DNA of 64,000 nucleotides from Chitinophagaceae bacterium (GCA_024643645.1 JAHEMN010000002.1:1-64000), one strand, 5' to 3'. Positions 10,265-20,532 are shown, counted from the first letter of the stretch. The notes: generated by a model not told the origin, from the sequence alone. Translations and numbers: made by a program.

Positions 10265-11025
10265 GTCGTTTTTATTTTAAATAGCAAAGATATAAGAACG
10301 TAGGCAAGGATTATTACAGGCAGTGCAAGCCATTTTAATAGTAAAATAGCTACAATTGCAACTACCAATAAGATAATCTTTGGCAAATTATTCCTGATAG
10401 AAAGATCTTTAAACTTCAATGCCATTAATGGCAAAGTAGAAACCATCAACCAGGAAAGTATTGCTACTATTCCATAAAGAAACCATTTGTTCAAAAGCAA
10501 TTCCCTCGTCCATGCTTCATTTACATTCCAGTAAATTAAAGGTAACGAAGCAACAAATATTCCTGCAGCAGGTACCGGCATCCCTTTAAAATAAAAAGTT
10601 TGTGTAGCATCCAGATTGAATCTGGCCAATCGCCATGCAGCAGCACATGGAATGATAAATGCCGGTGCCAACCAAATCATTGAAACATCAACTCCCCCTT
10701 CCTCTTGCGCAAAACTTAGACGCAGAAACTGATAAATGATCATTCCCGGAGCAACGCCGAAACTTACCAGGTCTGCCAATGAATCTAATTGTTTGCCCAT
10801 TTCAGAACCCGCATTAAATAGTCTTGCTACAAAACCATCTAAAAAATCAATAAAAGCTGCGAGGCCAATGAATAATGATGCCATCCATATTTTTTCAGGA
10901 ATATCAAGCAGCATAGTACCATCAGCATCTGCTGTTATAATTATTCCGTTTTGTAATGTAAATACAATGGCAACACAGCCAAATACTAGGTTGATCAGCG
11001 TAAAAAAATTGGGAATTTGTTTCAT
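10261..11025 (-). CDS. pssA: CDP-diacylglycerol--serine O-phosphatidyltransferase
   Basis: MKQIPNFFTLINLVFGC, FIDFLDGFVARLFNAGSEMGKQLDSLADLVSFGVAPG (CDP-alcohol phosphatidyltransferase motif); start at 11025 preferred because the 11049 start runs into a repeat. Confidence 0.9.
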   Translation of the reverse strand: MKQIPNFFTLINLVFGCVAIVFTLQNGIIITADADGTMLLDIPEKIWMASLFIGLAAFIDFLDGFVARLFNAGSEMGKQLDSLADLVSFGVAPGMIIYQFLRLSFAQEEGGVDVSMIWLAPAFIIPCAAAWRLARFNLDATQTFYFKGMPVPAAGIFVASLPLIYWNVNEAWTRELLLNKWFLYGIVAILSWLMVSTLPLMALKFKDLSIRNNLPKIILLVVAIVAILLLKWLALPVIILAYVLISLLFKIKTT

Positions 11026-11037
11026 ATTTAGTCCATG

Positions 11038-11062
11038 GTCGGCAGTCAATGGTGCACTGTCG
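11038..11062. repeat. Left inverted repeat flanking four-helix-bundle gene
   Basis: gtcggcagtcaatggtgcactgtcg; about 19/25 identical to the reverse complement of 11536-11560. Confidence 0.6.
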
Positions 11063-11073
11063 TTCGTTTATAG

Positions 11074-11433
11074 TTATTTATCTTTAATTGAATTAATCAA
11101 CGATTGCAACATTTTTACAAGAACTTCAATTTGATTATAAAGAACAATGAATTTTTCTTCTGTCAAATAGGTTCTTCTTTTTGCCAAATATAAGCAACCT
11201 ACTACTTCGAGTGCTGAACGATTCGTAATAACAAGAAATCTTCTGAATTCTGCATTTGTTAACCCTGTAGAACCTTCAACAATATTTAATGAAACTGAAT
11301 TCGCAGCTCTGCGAATCTGACTTAATAAAGAGTATAGCTCATGTTTAGGAAAAGTAGTTGCCAATGTATCAACCTCATCACACAAATCAAGTGAAATGTG
11401 CCATACTTTCAAATTCTCAAACTTAAAAGCCAT
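11074..11433 (-). CDS. Four helix bundle protein (23S rRNA intervening-sequence protein family)
   Basis: MAFKFENLKVWHISLDLCDEVDTLATTFPKHELYSLLSQIRRAANSVSLNIVEGS is the family signature. Confidence 0.92.
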   Translation of the reverse strand: MAFKFENLKVWHISLDLCDEVDTLATTFPKHELYSLLSQIRRAANSVSLNIVEGSTGLTNAEFRRFLVITNRSALEVVGCLYLAKRRTYLTEEKFIVLYNQIEVLVKMLQSLINSIKDK

Positions 11434-11535
11434 AAATGAATAATTGATTAATAATACCTATTAGATATGATCTACTAAAGTTCTTTTTAACCTTTCGATA
11501 CAGAAAGGTTATTTACACTTCAAAAACTTTGCTAT

Positions 11536-11560
11536 GGACTGTAGACAATTGACTGTCGAC
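11536..11560. repeat. Right inverted repeat flanking four-helix-bundle gene
   Basis: ggactgtagacaattgactgtcgac, imperfect inverted copy of 11038-11062. Confidence 0.6.
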
Positions 11561-11564
11561 TTTT

Positions 11565-12854
11565 CTATTTCTTCATTAATGCTTCTATTTCTTCAACCGT
11601 AATTGGAATATTCTTCATCAGGTCTTTACTACCATTCCGGGTTATCCAAAGATTATTCTCGATCCGAACACCCATTTGTTCTTCTTCAATGTAAATGCCC
11701 GGTTCAACGGTAAATACCATTCCTGCTTTAATAGGTTCAGTTTTTGTACCCAGGTCATGTACATCAATACCAAGATGATGGGATATACCGTGATATAGAT
11801 ATTTGCGGTAAGCCCTGTTTTCAGGGTCTTCGTTTTTAACATCAGTTTTTTTCAACAAACCGATCTTTAAAAATTTCTGGGTAGCTTCTTCTCCTACCAT
11901 ATCTGTGTATTCTGTAATTGTAATGCCTGGCTTAAGAATACTTTTTGCATAATCATGCAAATGCAGACATGCATTGTAAACTGTCTTTTGTCTTCTGCCG
12001 AACTTTCCGCTTACAGGAACAGTTCTTGAAAGATCTGCACAATAGCCTCCGTATTCAGCACCGAAATCCATCAATATCAATTCACCCTCTTTACATTCTG
12101 CATTATTACTTACATAATGTAAGGTCCTTGCTCTGTCTCCGCTGGCAATAATACTTCCATATGCCGGCCCAGTTGATCTCTGGCTTAGGAAGGAATGAAA
12201 TATTTCAGCTTCAATTTCATATTCCATTACTCCCGGTTTTATGAATTGCAACAAGCGACGGAATGTATTATCAGTTATATCGATTGCTTTTTGGATCACT
12301 TCCACTTCCTGAGCAGTCTTAATGGCTCTTAGTTCTTTCATGATCTTTGCAGCCCGTAAATAATTATGTAACGGATACCTGCTTCTCATTTCATCAATAA
12401 AACGATACTCCCTTGTACGAAGCAAGTTTGATTTACGATCGTTTTCATTACTATCCAGATAAATATTATCTGCAAGATGTACCCATGGTTGTAATAACCC
12501 ATCCAAACTATCAAGCCATACAATGGTCTTAATTCCACTGATAGCCTGCGCCTCATTTATCCGTAATCTTTTTCCATCCCACTTTTCTTTCAATGCATTT
12601 GGACGAACTAATACAAGCACTTCCCGGTATTTTGGATCAGGATTATCAGGAAAAAGAATAACCATACTGTCTTCTTGTTCAATACCGCTAAGCCAGAACA
12701 GGTCACTGTTTTGTTTGAAATTATAAATGGCATCTCCATTTGAAGAAACTTCATCATTGCTCACAAAAATGGCAATGGAATTTTTTTGCATTTTACTTAC
12801 AAACCTTTCGCGGTTCTTTAAAAAAATCTCTGGATTTAAAGGCAAATATTTCAT
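11565..12854 (-). CDS. pepP: Xaa-Pro aminopeptidase (aminopeptidase P, M24B)
   Basis: Creatinase N-terminal domain plus LMDFGAEYGGYCADLSRTVPVSG, HGISHHLGIDVHDLG, GMVFTVEPGIYIEEEQMGVRIENN. Confidence 0.92.
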   Translation of the reverse strand: MKYLPLNPEIFLKNRERFVSKMQKNSIAIFVSNDEVSSNGDAIYNFKQNSDLFWLSGIEQEDSMVILFPDNPDPKYREVLVLVRPNALKEKWDGKRLRINEAQAISGIKTIVWLDSLDGLLQPWVHLADNIYLDSNENDRKSNLLRTREYRFIDEMRSRYPLHNYLRAAKIMKELRAIKTAQEVEVIQKAIDITDNTFRRLLQFIKPGVMEYEIEAEIFHSFLSQRSTGPAYGSIIASGDRARTLHYVSNNAECKEGELILMDFGAEYGGYCADLSRTVPVSGKFGRRQKTVYNACLHLHDYAKSILKPGITITEYTDMVGEEATQKFLKIGLLKKTDVKNEDPENRAYRKYLYHGISHHLGIDVHDLGTKTEPIKAGMVFTVEPGIYIEEEQMGVRIENNLWITRNGSKDLMKNIPITVEEIEALMKK

Positions 12855-13101
12855 AAAACAAGCTTAGAGTGGTTAAAAAAGAATGTTCGTATTAATTAGT
12901 TAATTCAGCTAAAGATAACAAGCAAATAAAACTTCCAAATATCTTTCATTACAAATCACCACAAATTCTCAAATATTGATAAAATACTAACAATTTTATT
13001 CGTTCATTTAATAGCATTTAATATTCTAAATATTGTATGAATAAGAAGCTAAAGAATATTTGAAATATTTATATATCTCTAATGTGTACTACTAACACTT
13101 G

Positions 13102-13134
13102 TTTGTTGAATAAACCATTTGCCGCTTACCTTTG
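13102..13134 (+). promoter_or_regulatory. Bacteroidota-type promoter upstream of pckA
   Basis: TTTG (13102-13105) - 21 nt - TACCTTTG (13127-13134), matches TTTG-N19-23-TAnnTTTG. Confidence 0.65.
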
Positions 13135-13161
13135 TATCCTCAACAAATTACGATTGCACAT

Positions 13162-14766
13162 ATGTCAGCTCCAATCTTTGCTATTCCTGTGAAGACCTTA
13201 CTTAATCTGGGACTAAAAAACACTGATTCAATTCATTATCAAAAAACGCCGGAAGAACTTATTCAAGATACATTACGACTAGGTGAAGGTGTTTTAAATG
13301 ATACAGGTGCTTTAGTTATTAATACTGGTGAGTTTACCGGCCGTTCTCCAAAAGATAAATTCATTGTAAAAGATGATCAAACAGCCGATTCTGTTTACTG
13401 GAACGATTTTAATATTCCGATTGAGGCTAAATATTTTGATATTATCTATAAAAAAACATTAGACTATCTAGAACAGGTTAATGAATTCTGGGTAAGGGAT
13501 TGTATTGCCTGCGCTGATCCAAGATATAAGTTGAATGTTCGTGTTATTAACGAAAAGCCCGGAAATAATCTTTTTGCATACAATATGTTTCTTCGCCCTG
13601 ATGAAGAGGAACTCGAAAATTTTAAACCAGATTGGCATGTTTTTTCAATGCCGGGACTACAATTAGATCCTAAAGAATGTGGTACCCGTCAGCATAATGC
13701 TGCTGTAGTTTCATTTAAACATAAAATGATACTGATAGCAGGTACTGGATACACAGGAGAAATCAAAAAAGGCATCTTTACTATATTAAATTACATTTTA
13801 CCACATGAAAAAAAGGTATTAAGCATGCATTGCAGTGCTAATATGGGAGATGATGATGATACAGCTATTTTCTTTGGCCTTAGTGGTACAGGAAAAACAA
13901 CATTAAGTGCTGATCCAAATAGAAAACTTATTGGAGATGACGAACATGCCTGGACAAATGATAACATCTTCAACTTTGAAGGTGGCTGTTATGCAAAAAC
14001 AATTAATCTTACGGAAGAAAAGGAACCTGAAATTTACAATGCGATCAAACCCGGAGCTTTAGTTGAAAATGTTACTTTTTTCTCGGGTACTAATAAAATT
14101 AATTTTGACGACGCTTCAATAACTGAGAATACAAGGGTTTCATATCCTTTAAATTTTATAAGTAATGCCTTGGAGCCATCTATTGGTGGTTTACCAAAAA
14201 ATATATTCTTTCTTACTTGTGATGCATTTGGTGTATTACCACCAATTTCCAAATTAACACCTGGTCAGGCCATGTACCAGTTTATTTCAGGATATACAGC
14301 TAAAGTTGCTGGTACAGAATTAGGTGTTACAGAACCAAAACCAACATTTAGTGCATGTTTCGGCGCACCATTCCTTCCACTTCATCCCGGTGAATATGCT
14401 CAAATGCTAGGCGAAAAAATGCAGAAGCATAAAGTGAATGTATGGATGGTCAATACCGGCTGGACTGGCGGTGCATATGGAACGGGTAGCAGAATGAAAT
14501 TGAAATACACTAGAGCCATGATAACTGCTGCATTGGAAGGTAAATTAAACAATGTAGAATTTGAAACTGACCCGATCTTTGGTTTTTCAATTCCGAAAGA
14601 GTGTCCTGATGTACCAACAGATGTATTAAATCCAATTAATACATGGTCTGATAAAACAGCTTTTAAAGAAAAATCAAAATACCTGGCTGGTCTTTTTGTA
14701 AAGAACTTCAATAAATATGCTGATGGGGTAACAGAAGAAGTATTAGCAGCTGCTCCAAAACATTAA
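13162..14766 (+). CDS. pckA: Phosphoenolpyruvate carboxykinase (ATP)
   Basis: GEFTGRSPKDKFIV, FFGLSGTGKTTLSADPNRKLIGDDEHAW, FEGGCYAKTINL, NTGWTGGAYGTGSRMKL; ATG at 13162 preferred over upstream TTG at 13132. Confidence 0.95.
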   Translation: MSAPIFAIPVKTLLNLGLKNTDSIHYQKTPEELIQDTLRLGEGVLNDTGALVINTGEFTGRSPKDKFIVKDDQTADSVYWNDFNIPIEAKYFDIIYKKTLDYLEQVNEFWVRDCIACADPRYKLNVRVINEKPGNNLFAYNMFLRPDEEELENFKPDWHVFSMPGLQLDPKECGTRQHNAAVVSFKHKMILIAGTGYTGEIKKGIFTILNYILPHEKKVLSMHCSANMGDDDDTAIFFGLSGTGKTTLSADPNRKLIGDDEHAWTNDNIFNFEGGCYAKTINLTEEKEPEIYNAIKPGALVENVTFFSGTNKINFDDASITENTRVSYPLNFISNALEPSIGGLPKNIFFLTCDAFGVLPPISKLTPGQAMYQFISGYTAKVAGTELGVTEPKPTFSACFGAPFLPLHPGEYAQMLGEKMQKHKVNVWMVNTGWTGGAYGTGSRMKLKYTRAMITAALEGKLNNVEFETDPIFGFSIPKECPDVPTDVLNPINTWSDKTAFKEKSKYLAGLFVKNFNKYADGVTEEVLAAAPKH

Positions 14767-14792
14767 GATATTACAGTACTACGATAATAAAT

Positions 14793-14825
14793 AACCCTTT
14801 CCAAACTGTTTTGGAAAGGGTTTTT
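14793..14825 (+). terminator. Intrinsic terminator of pckA
   Basis: aaccctttccaaa-ctgt-tttggaaagggtt followed by TTT. Confidence 0.85.
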
Positions 14826-14892
14826 CATTTTTTTAACGGTATGCAGTACAGCTTTTAAAATTTTTTTTTCGACATTACGTTGATTATACGCC

Positions 14893-15435
14893 ATGAAATT
14901 ATCTTATTACTGTTTTATTGTTATTCTGCTATTTCAATCTGTTTCATTATTTGCTCAAATTAAGAATGAAGAGCTAATGGAATGGAGTGCCAGTAAAAGA
15001 CTAAACTGGACGGATTATAAAGCCAATCCAAATCCAAACAGTGATGCTGCTGCCTCAACTTCAACATACCTCCTAATAGATTATAATATCAGACACGACG
15101 GGTTAACATATAGAATTCAATCATTATTTTCAAAAACAAGATCCTGGGGATTACATAAGTCAGTCTATATACTCAGCCATGAGCAAGGCCATTTTGATAT
15201 AGCAGAGATATTTGCAAGGAAACTGCACAAAAGAATGAGTGAATATATATTCAACAAAAGAACCTATCAGAAAGATCTTGACAGGATTTACAATGACATT
15301 GTCGATGAAAAATCAGCCTTTCAGAACAGGTATGATAAGGAAACTAATCATAGCATCAATAAAGAAAAACAAGCAGAATGGCTTAAGATTATTGAAACAT
15401 TATTGGATGAGTATAAAGATTACGCTGATTATTAA
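14893..15435 (+). CDS. Secreted DUF922-like protein, putative metallopeptidase
   Basis: Signal peptide; SASKRLNWTDYKANP; LSHEQGHFDIAEIFARKL (HExxH). Confidence 0.7.
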   Translation: MKLSYYCFIVILLFQSVSLFAQIKNEELMEWSASKRLNWTDYKANPNPNSDAAASTSTYLLIDYNIRHDGLTYRIQSLFSKTRSWGLHKSVYILSHEQGHFDIAEIFARKLHKRMSEYIFNKRTYQKDLDRIYNDIVDEKSAFQNRYDKETNHSINKEKQAEWLKIIETLLDEYKDYADY

Positions 15436-16067
15436 AACAAACCGTACAATTCAGCATCAACTTTCTGAATGATCTCTCCAAAGTCTTCATCTCTTTCGGC
15501 AAATTTGTTTTTATCAACGTCTATCACTAACAATTTACCTTCTTTGTAGCTACCGATCCACTTATTATAATACTCATTTAATTTCTTAAGATAATCCAAC
15601 CGAATATTTTCTTCATACTCTCTTCCTCTTTTTTGAATTTGCCCAACCAGAGTTGGTACAGAAGCATTCAGATATATTAAAAGATCTGGTGGCTGAACTA
15701 ATGTTTTTAAAGTTTGAAAGAATTGAAAATAGTTATCAAAATCCCTTTTACTCATCAAGCCCATTTCATGCAAATTAGGTGCAAAAATGTTGGCATCTTC
15801 ATAGATCGTCCTGTCCTGAATAACTGTTTCTGTTCCCTTCTGTATATCGACCAACTGTCGAAGACGGCTATTCAAAAAGAATACCTGAAGATTAAAACTC
15901 CAACGGGGCATATCCTCATAAAAATCCATGAGGTATGGATTATGATCTACATCTTCAAAATTGGGGATCCATTTATAATGCTTGCTCAGCATCTCCGTTA
16001 AAGTGGTCTTTCCTGCTCCGATGTTTCCTGCTATTGCAATGTGCTTTGGTTTCTTTGATTTTGCCAT
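15432..16067 (-). CDS. Deoxynucleoside kinase family protein
   Basis: IAIAGNIGAGKTTLTEML P-loop, ERTIYED-like DRTIYEDANIFA, LIYLNASVPTLVGQIQKRGREYE. Confidence 0.9.
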   Translation of the reverse strand: MAKSKKPKHIAIAGNIGAGKTTLTEMLSKHYKWIPNFEDVDHNPYLMDFYEDMPRWSFNLQVFFLNSRLRQLVDIQKGTETVIQDRTIYEDANIFAPNLHEMGLMSKRDFDNYFQFFQTLKTLVQPPDLLIYLNASVPTLVGQIQKRGREYEENIRLDYLKKLNEYYNKWIGSYKEGKLLVIDVDKNKFAERDEDFGEIIQKVDAELYGLF

Positions 16068-16163
16068 ACTCCTATCCCCTAATGGAGAATTTATTGTTGA
16101 AAATTTGAATAGGCATTAAAAGTATTGAATTCTATCAATCCATATGCCTCTGTGAAAAATAAA

Positions 16164-17168
16164 TCAGAAATAATTTAGTCCCATAACTTCTCTTACCAAT
16201 TCCATGGTAGCCCGGGCACTTTTCCGGGCTTTTTCGGCTCCTTTTTCCATTACTTCCTTTAGGTATTGTTCATTATTACGGATCGCATCTGCCTTTTCCC
16301 GGATAGGAGATATAAATTTCACCATATCCTCGCCCAACTGCTTTTTCATATCGCCATAACGTATGGTACAATTATTATAATCTTCCTCAAATTTACTGAT
16401 CACTTCAGGCGAACTTACCAATTTCATCAATCCAAAAATATTTTCAATATAATCAGGCTTGGAAGAATTTGGTACTGTTGGTCCGCTATCTGTTTTTGCT
16501 TTCATCACTTTCTTTCTGATCAGTTCATCATCATCAGATAAATAAAGTGTTGCAAATTGATTTTCACTCTTGCTCATCTTACCTGCACCATCAAGGCTTG
16601 GTACTTTTACCAGTTCATCTCCAAAATTAAATGCCTGAGGTTCCGGAAATACATCTCCATAACGATGATTGAAACGATTTGCAAAATTTCGGGCCATTTC
16701 AAGATGTTGCTCCTGATCCTTACCCACCGGAACATAGGAAGCCCTATGCAAAATGATATCAGCTGTTTGTAAAACCGGATACGTCAATAATCCTGCATTA
16801 ATATTTTCTGGTTGTAACCGTACCTTGTCTTTAAAAGTTGTTGTTTTTTCCAACTCTCCTTTATAGGCAAGCATGGTTAAGTACAGGTATAATTCTGCGG
16901 TTTCATGAACATGACTCTGGCAATACAAGGCAACTTTTTCAGGATCGAGTCCACAGGCAATATTTTCAGATAATACCCTTTGTACGTTTATTTTTAATTC
17001 TTTAGTATCCGGATGTGTAGTTAAAGAATGCAGGTCTGCCACCATAAAATAGCATTCAAATTCATCCTGCAAACGAACATAGTTTTTTACTGCACCAAAG
17101 TAATTACCAAGATGCAGAAAACCCGTTGGCCGGATACCACTCATTACTATTTTCTTGTTCATATCCAT
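16164..17168 (-). CDS. trpS: Tryptophan--tRNA ligase
   Basis: SGIRPTGFLHLGNYFGAVKN (HIGH-like), PVGKDQEQHLEMARNFANRFN, KMSKS; internal Met start preferred over 17213. Confidence 0.93.
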   Translation of the reverse strand: MDMNKKIVMSGIRPTGFLHLGNYFGAVKNYVRLQDEFECYFMVADLHSLTTHPDTKELKINVQRVLSENIACGLDPEKVALYCQSHVHETAELYLYLTMLAYKGELEKTTTFKDKVRLQPENINAGLLTYPVLQTADIILHRASYVPVGKDQEQHLEMARNFANRFNHRYGDVFPEPQAFNFGDELVKVPSLDGAGKMSKSENQFATLYLSDDDELIRKKVMKAKTDSGPTVPNSSKPDYIENIFGLMKLVSSPEVISKFEEDYNNCTIRYGDMKKQLGEDMVKFISPIREKADAIRNNEQYLKEVMEKGAEKARKSARATMELVREVMGLNYF

Positions 17169-17252
17169 GAGGCGGCGAAGATAAAAAGAAGTTTGTTGTT
17201 TCTGGTTAATCATTCAGATAGAAAAAACTGTTGTTAAATTAGAAGTAAATCA

Positions 17253-17279
17253 TTGACAAATAACTATAAACTATATTTG
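17253..17279 (+). promoter_or_regulatory. Putative promoter abutting gatC
   Basis: TTG (17253-17255) and TATATTTG (17272-17279); ATG at 17284. Confidence 0.5.
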
Positions 17280-17283
17280 TTCT

Positions 17284-17574
17284 ATGGAAGTGAATGACAA
17301 AATGGTTGAAAAATTAGCCCATCTTTCCCGATTAAAGTTTAATGAAGCGGAAAATTCCGAAATCAAGAATGATCTGCAAAAAATGATAGCTTTTGTAGAA
17401 AAATTAAACGAATTAAATCTCGATAATGTTGAACCTCTTCTTCATATGAGTGTTGAAGTAAATGTATTACGGGAAGATGATGTAAAAGGCTCAATAAGTA
17501 GAGAAGAAGCCTTAAAAAATGCTCCACTGCATGATGAACAATTTTTTAAAGTACCGAAAGTGATAAAAAAATAA
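17284..17574 (+). CDS. gatC: Asp-tRNA(Asn)/Glu-tRNA(Gln) amidotransferase subunit C
   Basis: [47 protein letters not shown]. Confidence 0.9.
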   Translation: MEVNDKMVEKLAHLSRLKFNEAENSEIKNDLQKMIAFVEKLNELNLDNVEPLLHMSVEVNVLREDDVKGSISREEALKNAPLHDEQFFKVPKVIKK

Positions 17575-17575
17575 T

Positions 17576-18280
17576 ATGGCTTCAGGGGTTATTCATTTAG
17601 AAAATATTAAAAAAAGCTACTTCATGGGAAGCCAGGAGTTGAAAGTACTTAAAGGACTTTCACTTGATATTTTTAGTAATGAATATGTGGCTTTGATGGG
17701 GCCTTCCGGTTCGGGAAAAAGCACATTGATGAATATTATTGGTTGCCTGGATACTCCAACTGATGGCACTTATATTCTTAATGGAAGAGATGTAAGCAAG
17801 ATGGAGGATAATGCATTGGCTGAAGTAAGGAATACAGAAATAGGGTTTGTATTTCAGCAATTCAATTTATTACCCCGGTTAACAGCACTAGAAAATGTTG
17901 CACTACCTCTTATTTATGCAGGAATGAGCCAAAAACTCAGGAATGAAAAAGCAATGCATGTATTAGAGATGGTAAATCTCACAGACAGATCTCATCATAA
18001 ACCGAATGAATTATCAGGAGGACAAAGCCAGCGGGTAGCAATAGCCAGAGCCCTTGTAAATGATCCATCAATAATATTGGCTGATGAACCAACAGGCAAT
18101 CTTGATTCTGTAACTTCACAAGAGATCATGTCGATATTTGACGAAATACACGATAATGGTAATACAGTTATATTAATTACACATGAAGAAGATATAGCAG
18201 GCCATTCACACAGATTGATACGTTTACGGGATGGGACCATTGAAAGTGATAGAATTAATGACCCGGTAAAAATATATTGA
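17576..18280 (+). CDS. ABC transporter ATP-binding protein (MacB/LolD-like)
   Basis: [45 protein letters not shown]. Confidence 0.9.
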   Translation: MASGVIHLENIKKSYFMGSQELKVLKGLSLDIFSNEYVALMGPSGSGKSTLMNIIGCLDTPTDGTYILNGRDVSKMEDNALAEVRNTEIGFVFQQFNLLPRLTALENVALPLIYAGMSQKLRNEKAMHVLEMVNLTDRSHHKPNELSGGQSQRVAIARALVNDPSIILADEPTGNLDSVTSQEIMSIFDEIHDNGNTVILITHEEDIAGHSHRLIRLRDGTIESDRINDPVKIY

Positions 18281-18337
18281 TATTAAAAAAATTGAACAAT
18301 TAAATCTCCCCCTATAAAATAAAAATATTTCCACAGA

Positions 18338-18898
18338 ATGGCGATGAAAATCTATACAAAGACAGGCGATAATGGAACAACATCTTTAATTGGTGGTACA
18401 AAAGTGCCTAAATCTCATTTGCGTATTGATGCATATGGCACAGTTGATGAATTAAATTCATGGATCGGCCTCCTTGGTGATCAGATCAAAACAAAACATG
18501 AAAAAAAAGTATTAAAGGAAATTCAGGATCGTCTATTTACAATTGGTTCATCTCTTGCCTGTGATCCGAATAAAGAAGCAAAACTAAAAATTCCAGATCT
18601 TTTGGAAACTGATGTCATTTTTCTGGAAAATGAAATGGATAAAATGAATAAAAAACTACCAGAGATGAAAACCTTTATTATTCCTGGTGGGCACCCAATA
18701 GTTTCATCTGCGCATATAACCCGTTGTATATGTAGAAGGGCAGAAAGATTGATCGTTGCGATGGATCAAACTAAAATGTTTGTTGATCCGCTGGTGATAA
18801 AATATATGAACAGGTTAAGTGATTTTCTTTTTGTTATTGCCAGGCACCTTAGTAAGGCTTTAAAGGCAAAAGAAATACCCTGGAAACCCAGAGTATAA
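18338..18898 (+). CDS. Cob(I)alamin adenosyltransferase (PduO type)
   Basis: KIYTKTGDNGTTSLIGGTKVPKSHLRIDAYGTVDELNSWIG; ITRCICRRAERL. Confidence 0.92.
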   Translation: MAMKIYTKTGDNGTTSLIGGTKVPKSHLRIDAYGTVDELNSWIGLLGDQIKTKHEKKVLKEIQDRLFTIGSSLACDPNKEAKLKIPDLLETDVIFLENEMDKMNKKLPEMKTFIIPGGHPIVSSAHITRCICRRAERLIVAMDQTKMFVDPLVIKYMNRLSDFLFVIARHLSKALKAKEIPWKPRV

Positions 18899-19002
18899 AA
18901 GTCTGGATTAAAGAATATTAAATTTTTAATGAAAAAAATAGATTAAAATTCTCAATACAACGTTATTAAAGGGATTACGTCATTTTAGAATAAATTATTT
19001 TC

Positions 19003-19875
19003 ATGAGAATTCAATATTTTTTAGTGGTATTAATAGCAGCACAATTATTTATTGGTTGTGACCCTGATCCTATCGAAACACCACCCGATCCCGTTATTCT
19101 CAGGGATACTACAATTATGAATATTGCATATGGTACAGATGCAAGTCAAAAATTTGATCTGGGGCTTCCCGCCAACAGAACTTCTGCAACACCTTTGATA
19201 GTAGTTATACATGGAGGAGGCTGGGTATCCGGAGATAAAAATGAACTTAACTGGCTCTTAAATGGCTTAAAGCAAAGAGGATTTGCAGTAGCAAATATTA
19301 ACTATCGTCTTTCATTGACCTCTCCTGATAATTATAAAATGCAATTAGATGATGTAGATAGTGCTGTACAATTTACATTAAGGCAAGCTGCAACTTATAC
19401 ATTTAATGGTCAAAAACTATACATTGTCGGGCATAGCGCAGGGGCACATCTTGCGATGTGCTATGCGTATACAAGAAATAGCTCCGGAAAGGTTAAAGCT
19501 GCCGGGTCTTTAGCAGGACCAGCAAACTTATTTAGTATGGCATATTATAATTTCAATATCTATAACCCGATCTTGCAGCCTTATCTCGGAGTTCCCCTTT
19601 TTCCTACAACTCCAACCGCAACTCAACGCTACCAGGATTGCAGTCCTTATTATCAAGCCACCGCTTTGGCACCTCCAACTATTTTCTTTCATGGAGATCT
19701 GGACCCGATAGTTTATACCGATCAAAGTACAGGTATGCATGCAAAACTCGGAACATTAGGGGTAGGTAGAAAAATCATTATGTACCCCCTGACTTTTCAT
19801 GATTGGTGGACTGATGGAACAAAAACTACTAATACAATGGAGGAGTTGAAAGCTTGGTTCAATGCTTATCCATAA
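19003..19875 (+). CDS. Alpha/beta hydrolase (lipoprotein, carboxylesterase-like)
   Basis: Lipobox LFIGC; VVIHGGGWVSGDK, GHSAGAHLAM, HDWW. Confidence 0.85.
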   Translation: MRIQYFLVVLIAAQLFIGCDPDPIETPPDPVILRDTTIMNIAYGTDASQKFDLGLPANRTSATPLIVVIHGGGWVSGDKNELNWLLNGLKQRGFAVANINYRLSLTSPDNYKMQLDDVDSAVQFTLRQAATYTFNGQKLYIVGHSAGAHLAMCYAYTRNSSGKVKAAGSLAGPANLFSMAYYNFNIYNPILQPYLGVPLFPTTPTATQRYQDCSPYYQATALAPPTIFFHGDLDPIVYTDQSTGMHAKLGTLGVGRKIIMYPLTFHDWWTDGTKTTNTMEELKAWFNAYP

Positions 19876-19881
19876 TTCAGA

Positions 19882-20532
19882 TTAGACAATTTTACCATCT
19901 ATCATATGTAATACCCTGTCGCTTAATTGTGCCAGTTCCTCATTATGGGTAACAATAAGAAAGGTCTGATCAAATTTATCTCTCAGTTCAAAAAATAACT
20001 GGTGCAGCTCTTTTGCATTTGCCGTATCAAGATTACCAGTAGGCTCATCTGCAAAAATAATATCAGGCTTATTGATCAATGCTCTTGCCACGGCTACCCT
20101 TTGTTGTTCACCACCCGATAATTGATTAGGTTTATTTTCCATTCGCTCAGAAAGTCCGAGCATTTTCAACAATCTTTCCGCTTCAGTTTTTACATCGCTT
20201 TTCTTTTTCCCGGCTATCCAACCCGGTATACAAACATTTTCAAGAGCTGAAAATTCAGGTAAAAGATGGTGAAACTGGAAAACAAATCCAATATGCTTGT
20301 TTCGAAAAGCTGACAGCTTTACTCCACTAAGGGAATTAACCAACATATTATTCATTTTCACTTCGCCTGAATCTGCATTATCTAAAGTGCCGAGAATATG
20401 TAATAATGTACTCTTTCCTGAACCGGAAGGACCCACAATTGAAACCACTTCTCCTTTATTTATCTCCAGGTCTACTCCCTTCAATACTTCTACTTTTCCG
20501 TAGCGTTTAAAAATATTTTTTCCTGATATCAT
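19882..20532 (-). CDS. ABC transporter ATP-binding protein, LolD-like
   Basis: [57 protein letters not shown]. Confidence 0.9.
   Translation of the reverse strand: MISGKNIFKRYGKVEVLKGVDLEINKGEVVSIVGPSGSGKSTLLHILGTLDNADSGEVKMNNMLVNSLSGVKLSAFRNKHIGFVFQFHHLLPEFSALENVCIPGWIAGKKKSDVKTEAERLLKMLGLSERMENKPNQLSGGEQQRVAVARALINKPDIIFADEPTGNLDTANAKELHQLFFELRDKFDQTFLIVTHNEELAQLSDRVLHMIDGKIV

Noticed and set aside
10736-11134. 132-aa plus-strand ORF across the pssA / four-helix-bundle boundary
   Set aside because: Antisense to pssA and to the four-helix-bundle gene end, both with recognisable motifs; no coding character of its own.
11074-11433. Diversity-generating retroelement (Avd-like four-helix bundle)
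   Set aside because: No reverse transcriptase or template/variable repeat pair in the window; sequence fits the generic IVP family better.
17576-20532. Two LolD/MacB-like ATPases as a new export system
   Set aside because: They are on opposite strands with unrelated genes between them and no permease nearby; the permeases are presumably elsewhere.
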